Translations under genes and position numbers: made by a program
Assembly: GCA_035939575.1 (NCBI GenBank)
Contig: DASZFS010000574.1
Location: forward strand, 1-33,360
Direction: 5' to 3'
Length of the DNA: 33,360 nucleotides
Origin: DATKHR01 sp035939575
Lineage (GTDB): Bacteria; Acidobacteriota; Vicinamibacteria; Vicinamibacterales; CAVVIG01
The notes under the pieces: generated by a model
The model's database searches: none
The model's input: only the letters and a program-made list of their open reading frames with translations
Told to the model about the DNA's origin: nothing
Shown here: positions 7,077 through 13,560 of the stretch, one piece after another
Layout: each line of letters opens with the position of its first letter
How positions within the stretch are numbered: position 1 is the first letter of the stretch

Positions 7077-10004
7077 GTGGACACCGCGAACCTGGTTGTG
7101 CGCGGCGCGCGCACGCACAACCTCAAGAACATCGACCTGACGCTGCCCATCGGCCAGCTGATCATCGTCACGGGTGTCAGCGGATCCGGCAAGTCCTCGC
7201 TTGCCTTCGACACGATCTACGCCGAAGGCCAGCGGCGGTACGTGGAGTCCCTCTCGGCGTACGCGCGGCAGTTCCTCGAACGGATGGAGAAGCCGGACGT
7301 CGACCGGATCGATGGCATCGCGCCGGCGATTGCCATCCGGCAGAAGAACAGCGTGCGGAATCCCCGGTCGACCGTCGGCACCACGACCGAGATTCACGAC
7401 TACATGCGCCTGTTGTTCGCGCGCGTTGGCCGCACGTTCTGCCACAACTGTGGCCGCGAGGTCGTGCGCGAAACGGCCGAGGTCGTGGCTCGCCAACTCG
7501 GAGAACGGCCGGCTGGAACGCGTCTGCTGCTCGGGTTCGATCTGCCTGTGGTCGAGACGTCGGGCGCCGTCGCCGACGGCGTCGAGGTCGACGAGATGAC
7601 CGAGGTGGCGGACGATTCGGCCCCGTCGGCTCCGTCATCCTTGCCGGCCCCGTCATCCTTGTCCGCGATGTCGGCCGCCATCGACAGCCTCCGCAAGAAG
7701 GGCTTCGCGCGCTTGCTCGTGGACGGCCGAGCCGTGGCGTTCGACGCCGTCGATCTGTCCGCGTTGCCGGACCGCTCGACGCTCAAAGTTGTCGTCGACC
7801 GGATCCAGCTGGGCGACGACGACCAGCGGCAGCGGCTGACCGATTCGATCGAGACTGCCTATCTCGAGGGGGGCGGCGCTGCGTGGGCTGTGGAGCCGGG
7901 GACCGGCGAGGAGCCGTCCACCGCCACGGTTCACCGTTTCTCCGAGCGGTTTGAGTGCCGGAACTGCGGGATCGCGTACGAGGACCCGCAGCCTCGGCTG
8001 TTTTCATTCAACAACCCATTCGGTGCGTGTCCGACGTGCCATGGTTTCGGCAACATCATCGAGCTCGACATGGACCTCGTCGTGCCCGATCAAGCGAAGT
8101 CGATCGCGCAGGGCGCCATCGAGCCGTGGAGCAAGCCGCACTACCGGTCGCAGCTGGCCGAGTTGAAGCGGGCGGCGAAGAAGTCACGAACCCGCCTTGA
8201 TGTGCCGTGGTCCGCGCTGACGGACGAGGAAAAGCGGTTCGTGATTGACGGAGCGGACGAAGGCGACGAGTACAAAGGCATTCGCGGATTCTTCCGCTGG
8301 CTGGAGCGCAAGAAGTACAAGGTACATGTCCGCGTGTTCCTGAGCCGCTACCGCGGCTACCTCACGTGTCCCGATTGCGGCGGCGCTCGCCTGCGGCGCG
8401 AAGCGCGCGACGTTCAGGTGGCGGGCCGGACGATCGACAAGGTGTCGGCGCTCACGGTCCGCGAGGCGCAGAGTTTCTTCTCGGACCTGGCCCTCAGCGC
8501 AAAGGAAGAGGTCATAGCCGAGAAAGTGCTCAAGGAGATTCGCCGCCGGCTGTCGTTTCTGAGCGACGTGGGCCTCGACTACTTGACGCTCGATCGGCTC
8601 TCGTCGACGCTCTCCGGCGGTGAAGCGCAGCGGATCAACCTGGCGACCTCGCTTGGATCCGCGCTGGTCGGCACCCTGTACGTGCTGGACGAACCGTCGA
8701 TCGGGCTGCACTCGCGCGACAACCTGCGCCTCATCGCGATTCTGCGGCAGCTCCGCGATCAGGGCAACACCGTAATCGTCGTGGAGCATGACGCCGATAT
8801 GATCCGTGTGGCCGACCACATCGTCGATCTTGGCCTGGGCGCCGGTGAACAAGGTGGCCGTGTCGTATTTTCGGGCACGCTCGAGGGGCTGATGCGGGAG
8901 CCGCGCTCGCTGACCTCCAAGTACCTGCGGCAGGAGCTCGCGATTCCCGTGCCAACCTCACGCCGGCGGGGGACGGGGCAGAAGATCCGCCTGCTGGGCG
9001 CCGCCGAGCATAACCTGAAAGACGTTGACGTCACGATTCCGCTGAACACGCTCACCTGCGTGACGGGTGTGAGCGGCTCGGGCAAGTCCACGATTGTTCA
9101 CGACGTCCTGTACGCGGCGATCAAGCGCGCGAAGGGCGCGTGGGACAAGCGCGTGGGCACGTTCCGGGCGCTCGAGGGCGCGGAGTTCATTACGGACGTC
9201 GTCCTCGTGGACCAGGCACCCATCGGGCGAACGCCGCGGTCGAACCCGGTTACCTACCTGAAAGCGTTCGATCCGATCCGCGAGCTGTTCTCAGCGACCA
9301 AGGACGCGCGATCCCGCGGGCTGACCGCCAGCCACTTTTCCTTCAATGTTCCCGGTGGGCGCTGCGAGGCGTGCCAGGGCGAGGGCGAGGTCCGCGTCGA
9401 GATGCAGTTTCTCGCCGACGTCTTCGTGCCGTGCGACCAGTGCGATGGGAAGCGCTTCAAGCCCCAGGTGCTCGAAGTCCGCTATCGCGGACGCTCCATC
9501 CATCAGGTGCTCGACCTGACGGTCCGGGAGGCCCTGACGTTCTTCAGCAGCTCTCCGAAAGTCCTGCGCAGACTGCAAGTGCTGGATGAGATTGGGCTCG
9601 GGTACCTTCGGCTCGGGCAGCCGGCCACGACGCTGTCGGGCGGCGAGGCGCAGCGCATCAAGATCGCCGCGCATTTGTCATCCCACGGCGGCGAGCGTCT
9701 GCTGTACATTCTCGACGAGCCCACCACGGGACTGCACTTCGACGATATCGCCAAGCTGCTGACGGCGTTTCGCAAGCTTCTCGAAGCCGGCCACTCGCTG
9801 CTCGTCATCGAACACAACCTCGATGTGATCAAGACGGCCGACTACGTCATCGATCTCGGCCCCGAGGGCGGCGAAGACGGCGGGTCGGTGGTCGCCACCG
9901 GCACGCCCGAGCAGATCGCGCAGCATGAGACCTCGCATACAGGTCGCTACCTGCGGCCCGTCCTTGCCGAGGGCAGGTCGCACGCGTACGCGGCGGGCAG
10001 ATGA
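7077..10004 (+). CDS. uvrA: Excinuclease ABC subunit A (UvrA)
   Basis: UvrA scans DNA for bulky lesions as a dimer and loads UvrB in nucleotide excision repair. From the GTG at 7077 (AGGAAAG six bases upstream) the protein is 975 residues, a normal length. The first ATPase has Walker A GVSGSGKSS at residues 33-41 and the signature LSGGEAQRINLATSLGSAL followed by VLDEPSIGLH. The second has GVSGSGKST, then LSGGEAQRIKIAAHLS and ILDEPTTGLH. Zinc-module cysteine pairs are visible (CRNCG...CPTCHGFG, CPDCGG, CEACQGEGEV...CDQCDGKRF). An insertion at about residues 180-200 is Ser/Pro/Ala-rich and built from an 18-base tandem repeat (see findings). A TTG start at 7047 is in frame but has no supporting site. 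uvrC lies elsewhere in this window; uvrB is absent. Confidence 0.98.
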   Translation: MDTANLVVRGARTHNLKNIDLTLPIGQLIIVTGVSGSGKSSLAFDTIYAEGQRRYVESLSAYARQFLERMEKPDVDRIDGIAPAIAIRQKNSVRNPRSTVGTTTEIHDYMRLLFARVGRTFCHNCGREVVRETAEVVARQLGERPAGTRLLLGFDLPVVETSGAVADGVEVDEMTEVADDSAPSAPSSLPAPSSLSAMSAAIDSLRKKGFARLLVDGRAVAFDAVDLSALPDRSTLKVVVDRIQLGDDDQRQRLTDSIETAYLEGGGAAWAVEPGTGEEPSTATVHRFSERFECRNCGIAYEDPQPRLFSFNNPFGACPTCHGFGNIIELDMDLVVPDQAKSIAQGAIEPWSKPHYRSQLAELKRAAKKSRTRLDVPWSALTDEEKRFVIDGADEGDEYKGIRGFFRWLERKKYKVHVRVFLSRYRGYLTCPDCGGARLRREARDVQVAGRTIDKVSALTVREAQSFFSDLALSAKEEVIAEKVLKEIRRRLSFLSDVGLDYLTLDRLSSTLSGGEAQRINLATSLGSALVGTLYVLDEPSIGLHSRDNLRLIAILRQLRDQGNTVIVVEHDADMIRVADHIVDLGLGAGEQGGRVVFSGTLEGLMREPRSLTSKYLRQELAIPVPTSRRRGTGQKIRLLGAAEHNLKDVDVTIPLNTLTCVTGVSGSGKSTIVHDVLYAAIKRAKGAWDKRVGTFRALEGAEFITDVVLVDQAPIGRTPRSNPVTYLKAFDPIRELFSATKDARSRGLTASHFSFNVPGGRCEACQGEGEVRVEMQFLADVFVPCDQCDGKRFKPQVLEVRYRGRSIHQVLDLTVREALTFFSSSPKVLRRLQVLDEIGLGYLRLGQPATTLSGGEAQRIKIAAHLSSHGGERLLYILDEPTTGLHFDDIAKLLTAFRKLLEAGHSLLVIEHNLDVIKTADYVIDLGPEGGEDGGSVVATGTPEQIAQHETSHTGRYLRPVLAEGRSHAYAAGR

Positions 10005-10032
10005 GTGGAAAAGCGAAGTGAAAAAGCGCCTT

Positions 10033-11298
10033 ATGAAAAAACATTGGCAGCACCTGACGGTCTTGGTCCTCATCGGTCTTGCCGGGCTTGGCGGATGCGT
10101 TGCGGCATCTGCCCAGGTCTCCTTCGAGGAGAGCGTGAAGGACCTGGCGAGTCCGGACGCGGCGGTTCGGCTTCGAGCCGCGCGCGCGCTGAGACAAGCG
10201 GCGTATCCGGAGGCTGCGGTTCCGCTGGCCCGCCTCGTGACCGATCCTCAGGACGCGGTGCAGCTCGAAGCGATCACCGCGGAAGTCGGCCTCTTCACGG
10301 TACCCTCGTCGAAGCGCGGCGCGGTGTCTGCAGAGTCCGCCTTCACGGAGGGTCTGGACGCGCTCACCTTCCGTCCGGTACCGATTGAGGTGCTCACGGC
10401 ACTCCGCGCCGCGGTTGGCGACGACAACCCGAGGGTCGGGCTGGAGGCGTTATATGCCTTCGGCACGCTGGCCTCGGAGCCGAATGGGGCCGCCAGGCGC
10501 GACCTGCTGCGCGCCAGCGGGCCCGAGCTCGCCGCCGCGTTCGGCGCGCGTGACGCCGCGCGCCGGCGCGCCGCCGCCCGCGTGGTCGGCAGAGTGTTTG
10601 CGCGGCGGGCGCAGGACGACGCCGTCGACGCGGTTGTCGGCGACGCGGTCATCACCGCGCTGAACGACAAGGATCACAGCGTCAAGTCGGCTGCCGCCCA
10701 AGCGCTCGGCGAGATGCGATACGAACGCGCGGCACAGCCGCTGACCGAGCTCTTCACGTTCTACCGCAAGGGCCCGGCCGCGGAGGCCGCGCTCGACGCG
10801 CTGGGGCGCATTGCCAGCCCGAGCAGCGCGGCGCTCTTCACCGCACAGCTGTCATCCCCGTCACCAGCGTTTCGAGCGATCGCGGTCGAAGGGCTGGCGC
10901 GTCTCGGAGGAGCGCCACGCCTCACCGAGATTCAGACGACGCTGTCGAGGGAGCGGGTCGAGAGCGTCCAGCTTGCGATGGTCTTCGCGTCGACGCTGGT
11001 ATCGGGCACAACCATCGATCAACTCGGCGAAGCCCTTGTCGTGCCGCGCCTGCACGACCGGGCGAAGGCCTATCTCGTCGAGATCGCGCCGGGGCGATCA
11101 GCACTTTTCTCCCGGCACTTCCGGGATCCCGACGAGCGGATCCGGCTCGAGGTCGCGCAGGTGCTGTTGCTTGGCGGCGACCCTGCCGCGCTGCCCATGA
11201 TCGAGCCGCTGACGCACGACAAGGATCCGGATGTGGCGCACGCCGCAGAGCGCGCGGTTGCGCGGCTGCGATCGGCATCAGGCAAGCCGCTGTCCTGA
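10033..11298 (+). CDS. Exported HEAT-repeat protein
   Basis: A 421-residue protein that starts with a signal-peptide-like sequence (KKHWQHLTVLVLIGLAGLGG, then CVAASAQ), possibly a lipoprotein. The rest is a chain of alpha-helical HEAT/PBS-lyase-type repeats. Examples are ESVKDLASPDAAVRLRAARA, AVPLARLVTDPQDAVQLEAI, DKDHSVKSAAAQALGEMRYE and DPDVAHAAERAVARLR. These form scaffold solenoids for protein binding; no catalytic motif is visible. An in-frame GTG at 10018 (with GGAA upstream) could extend it by five residues. It begins 28 bases after uvrA and ends 13 bases before the glycosylase gene, so it is probably co-transcribed with both. The function is unknown. Confidence 0.85.
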   Translation: MKKHWQHLTVLVLIGLAGLGGCVAASAQVSFEESVKDLASPDAAVRLRAARALRQAAYPEAAVPLARLVTDPQDAVQLEAITAEVGLFTVPSSKRGAVSAESAFTEGLDALTFRPVPIEVLTALRAAVGDDNPRVGLEALYAFGTLASEPNGAARRDLLRASGPELAAAFGARDAARRRAAARVVGRVFARRAQDDAVDAVVGDAVITALNDKDHSVKSAAAQALGEMRYERAAQPLTELFTFYRKGPAAEAALDALGRIASPSSAALFTAQLSSPSPAFRAIAVEGLARLGGAPRLTEIQTTLSRERVESVQLAMVFASTLVSGTTIDQLGEALVVPRLHDRAKAYLVEIAPGRSALFSRHFRDPDERIRLEVAQVLLLGGDPAALPMIEPLTHDKDPDVAHAAERAVARLRSASGKPLS

Positions 11299-11311
11299 TC
11301 GCGGCGCGACC

Positions 11312-11974
11312 GTGAAGCTGCCGAGGTCGTTCTACCGTCGCCCGACCCTTGACGTCGCCGGCGACCTCCTCGGACACATTCTGGTGCATGACCGCCGCGG
11401 GGTCGTCACGAGCGGGGTCATCGTGGAGGTCGAAGCGTACATCGGTGAGTCGGATCCGGCGTGCCACGCCGCGCCGGGGCCGACGACGCGAAACGCCCCG
11501 CTCTATGGACCGCCCGGGTTCGCGTACGTCTATTTGAACTACGGCATCCACACGCTCGTCAATTTCGTCACCGAACCTGAGGGATCGCCAGCCGCCGTCC
11601 TGATTCGTGCGCTGGCGCCGAGAGACGGGCTGGCAACCATGCGCCGCCGCCGCGCGCAGCCGAAAAAGGGGCGACAGCCTGTCGCTGGCCGTACGCTGTC
11701 AGTTGACGAGCTGTGCCGGGGCCCCGGCAACTTGACGACCGCGATGGGGATCGGCCTCGAGGAAAATTGTCTGGATCTGCTCGGAGATCGTCTGTACGTG
11801 GCGAGAGGCGCGGGCACGTCGGGCACGGTCGCGTGGGGGCCCCGGATTGGCATTCGAGTCGGGATCGACCGGCCATGGCGAGCCTGGATCTCCGGCCACC
11901 CGGCCGTGTCAGGAGGCCCGGCCGGGCCGGGCTTGACGCGGGCCCCCAAGCGGGGCGACACTAAGGTTCTGTGA
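11312..11974 (+). CDS. mpg: DNA-3-methyladenine glycosylase (AAG/MPG family)
   Basis: A 220-residue base-excision repair enzyme that removes alkylated purines. Family landmarks are LPRSFYRRPTLDVAGDLLG at the start, the VEVEAYIGESDPACHA segment (about residues 38-52) that carries the catalytic glutamate, the NAPLYGPPGFAYVYLNYGIH block, and RGPGNLTTAMGI near the C-terminus. The GTG start follows the HEAT gene by 13 bases with only a weak ribosome site. The last approximately 20 residues (Gly/Pro/Lys-rich) exceed the conserved domain. Its TGA overlaps the GTG of the cysteine leader ORF, so ribosomes finishing here could restart on the leader. Confidence 0.95.
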   Translation: MKLPRSFYRRPTLDVAGDLLGHILVHDRRGVVTSGVIVEVEAYIGESDPACHAAPGPTTRNAPLYGPPGFAYVYLNYGIHTLVNFVTEPEGSPAAVLIRALAPRDGLATMRRRRAQPKKGRQPVAGRTLSVDELCRGPGNLTTAMGIGLEENCLDLLGDRLYVARGAGTSGTVAWGPRIGIRVGIDRPWRAWISGHPAVSGGPAGPGLTRAPKRGDTKVL

Positions 11975-12069
11975 TCGGTTGCATTTGCGCGTGTTGCTGC
12001 TGTTGTTGTCGCGGGCTCATCAGCCCCCGCACCAAGGGTCCAGCCGCTTGCGCACCGACGATCACTTGA
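11971..12069 (+). CDS. Cysteine-rich leader peptide of the siroheme/sulfite reductase operon
   Basis: A 32-codon ORF too short for routine gene calling. It starts at a GTG that shares bases with the mpg stop (GTGA), with AAGG at 11963-11966. Its first residues are M-I-G-C-I-C-A-C-C-C-C-C-C-R. Eight of the first 13 residues are cysteine, six consecutive, using both TGC and TGT, and one more cysteine occurs at codon 27. The run ends directly before a hairpin (12011-12030), and an intrinsic-terminator hairpin lies between the ORF and the first biosynthetic gene. A run of codons for the pathway's end product ahead of a terminator is the classic design of ribosome-mediated attenuation, as in trp and his. 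Cysteine-rich leaders with this role are known in mycobacteria. A weak promoter candidate (TTGACG 11933-11938, GACACT 11957-11962) would make the GTG almost leaderless. Expression is inferred, not shown. Confidence 0.8.
   Translation: MIGCICACCCCCCRGLISPRTKGPAACAPTIT
12011..12030 (+). promoter_or_regulatory. Hairpin directly after the leader cysteine codons
   Basis: GCGGGCT (12011-12017) can pair with AGCCCCCGC (12022-12030) around a four-base loop, with two bulged cytosines. It begins one base after the Arg codon that follows the last consecutive Cys codon, so a ribosome waiting for Cys-tRNA would cover it. The segment CGGGCU (12012-12017) could alternatively form six pairs with GGCCCG (12102-12107) in the terminator stem. 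Which pairing acts as antiterminator is not resolved by eye. Confidence 0.5.
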
Positions 12070-12099
12070 TGATCTGACCGGAAACAAAAGGCAAAACCC

Positions 12100-12140
12100 A
12101 AGGCCCGGGAGGCTCCGCTTCCCGGGCCTTTTGTGTTTTT
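12100..12140 (+). terminator. Intrinsic terminator / attenuator ahead of the siroheme operon
   Basis: AAGGCCCGGGA (12100-12110) pairs perfectly with TCCCGGGCCTT (12120-12130) to give 11 base pairs, extendable inward by GGC/GCT. It is followed by a T-rich run (TTGTGTTTTT, 12131-12140). The ATG of the first biosynthetic gene starts at the very next base. A strong terminator that close to a start codon makes sense only as a conditional one. Confidence 0.85.
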
Positions 12141-12803
12141 ATGCGAAATCTTCAACCACTCTTTCTGGATCTCGTGGGGCGCGAGGTGCTGCTCGTCGGC
12201 GGTGGCCGTGTGGCCGCCGGCAAGCTCCGACAGCTGCTGACCGCCGGCGCTTGCGTGCGCGTGGTCTCGCCTCTCGTGCTGGCAGAGATCGAGAGCATCG
12301 CGCGTCGCTTCGATCGCGACGCAGCCGGGGCGCGGATGGTCCACGTCGTGCGGCGAGCCTTCCAGGAGTCGGACGTAGACGGCGTCTGGCTGGTCGTCGC
12401 CGCCGCGACGCCGGACGTCAATCGACAAGTCGCAGGCGCGGCGGAGCGGCGCCGTGTCTTCGTGAACGCCGTCGACGATCCCGACAACGCGACTGCCTAT
12501 TTGAGCGGCGTCGTGCGGCGAGACGACGTCACCATCGCCATCTCGACGAGCGGCGATGCGCCCGCTCTGACGGCGCTCGTCCGCGAGGCGCTCGACGCAG
12601 TGCTGCCGGCCGACATCCGCGACTGGGTCGCGACGGCGCGCCGCGCGCGCGTCGGGTGGCGGCGGAGCGGAGTCCCGATGGAAGCGCGCAAACCGCTCCT
12701 GCTGCGGGCGCTCAATCATCTCTATGACGTCGACGCGTTGGACAGTCTCGCGGCATCCGGCGCGGTGCCGTGGTTGAGCGGGCCGGAGGACTCGTGGCTG
12801 TGA
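12141..12803 (+). CDS. Precorrin-2 dehydrogenase / sirohydrochlorin ferrochelatase (siroheme synthase, Met8/CysG N-terminal type)
   Basis: A 220-residue enzyme that converts precorrin-2 to sirohydrochlorin with NAD and inserts iron to make siroheme. The N-terminus has the usual LFLDLVGREVLLVGGGRVAAGK, an NAD-binding Rossmann loop at residues 17-28. The middle has VNAVDDPDNATAYLSGVVRR followed by ITIAIST-like VTIAISTSGDAPALTALVRE, the conserved catalytic and dimer region. The start agrees with the family, but there is no Shine-Dalgarno: the ATG directly follows the terminator's T-run. The last four bases overlap the methyltransferase start (GTGA). It supplies the cofactor for the reductase two genes downstream. 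Confidence 0.93.
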   Translation: MRNLQPLFLDLVGREVLLVGGGRVAAGKLRQLLTAGACVRVVSPLVLAEIESIARRFDRDAAGARMVHVVRRAFQESDVDGVWLVVAAATPDVNRQVAGAAERRRVFVNAVDDPDNATAYLSGVVRRDDVTIAISTSGDAPALTALVREALDAVLPADIRDWVATARRARVGWRRSGVPMEARKPLLLRALNHLYDVDALDSLAASGAVPWLSGPEDSWL

Positions 12804-13558
12804 CCGGGCATGTGTCGCTGGTCGGCGCCGGGCCGGGCGATCCCGATCTCCTGACCCGGCGGGCGATCGCGCGGCTCCGCTCGGCGGAGCTGGTCCTCTA
12901 CGACGCGCTGGTGGACGAGCGCGCGCTGCGGTACGCGCGCTCGGCGCACTGCTTTTTTGTCGGCAAGCGCGCCGGACGGCACGCGATGACACAGGAAGCC
13001 ATCAACGCTCTGATGATCCGCGCCGCGAGACGCGGGCGCCGCGTCGTGCGCCTGAAGGGCGGCGATCCGTTCGTCTTCGGCCGCGGCGCGGAAGAGGCGC
13101 TCGCGCTGCAGCGCGCCGGGGTGCCCTACGAGATCGTGCCTGGCATATCGAGCGCGATCGCGGCGCCGGCAGCCGCCGGAATCCCGGTCACGCATCGCGG
13201 CATCGCGACCGCGTTTCTCGTGGTGTCGGGGCACGACGAGCAGGCCTTTGCTGCGGCGACTCGAGGGCTGGCCACCAGCCGCATCACGGTCGTTGTATTG
13301 ATGGGCCTCGGCCGGGCGGCCGCCATCGCCTGGAGCCTGCTGAACGCCGGCTGGGCGCGCGGCACGCCCGCCGCCATCGTCGTCAACGCGTCGGCGTCCG
13401 GCCAGCAGGTGTGGCGCGGGACGCTGGACGAGCTTGCGGCCGGCGGCCCGCTGGCGGAGGAAATCGACTTGACGTCGCCGGGCACGATCGTCATCGGCGA
13501 CGTCGTGACGGTCGGCATGCAGGCAACGCTCGATGCGGCGGTGGCCTGTGGGAGCTAA
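12800..13558 (+). CDS. cobA: Uroporphyrinogen-III C-methyltransferase (SUMT)
   Basis: A 252-residue enzyme that methylates uroporphyrinogen III twice with SAM to give precorrin-2, the substrate of the preceding gene's product. Family signatures are VSLVGAGPGDPDLLTRRA at the start, VRLKGGDPFVFGRGAEEALA in the centre, PYEIVPGISSAIAAPAAAGI, and a C-terminal TPAAIVVNAS segment. The GTG at 12800 is chosen because GGAGGA (12785-12790) sits nine bases upstream and the start overlaps the previous stop; the in-frame GTG at 12794 would leave only three bases. In many bacteria these two activities are fused in CysG; here they are separate but translationally coupled. Confidence 0.95.
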   Translation: MTGHVSLVGAGPGDPDLLTRRAIARLRSAELVLYDALVDERALRYARSAHCFFVGKRAGRHAMTQEAINALMIRAARRGRRVVRLKGGDPFVFGRGAEEALALQRAGVPYEIVPGISSAIAAPAAAGIPVTHRGIATAFLVVSGHDEQAFAAATRGLATSRITVVVLMGLGRAAAIAWSLLNAGWARGTPAAIVVNASASGQQVWRGTLDELAAGGPLAEEIDLTSPGTIVIGDVVTVGMQATLDAAVACGS

Positions 13559-13560
13559 TC

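Noticed and set aside
11961..12992. Long minus-strand frame with a poly-glutamine stretch opposite the leader and siroheme genes
   Set aside because: It is the antisense of a conserved siroheme synthase and methyltransferase start; the glutamine run is only the complement of the cysteine codons.
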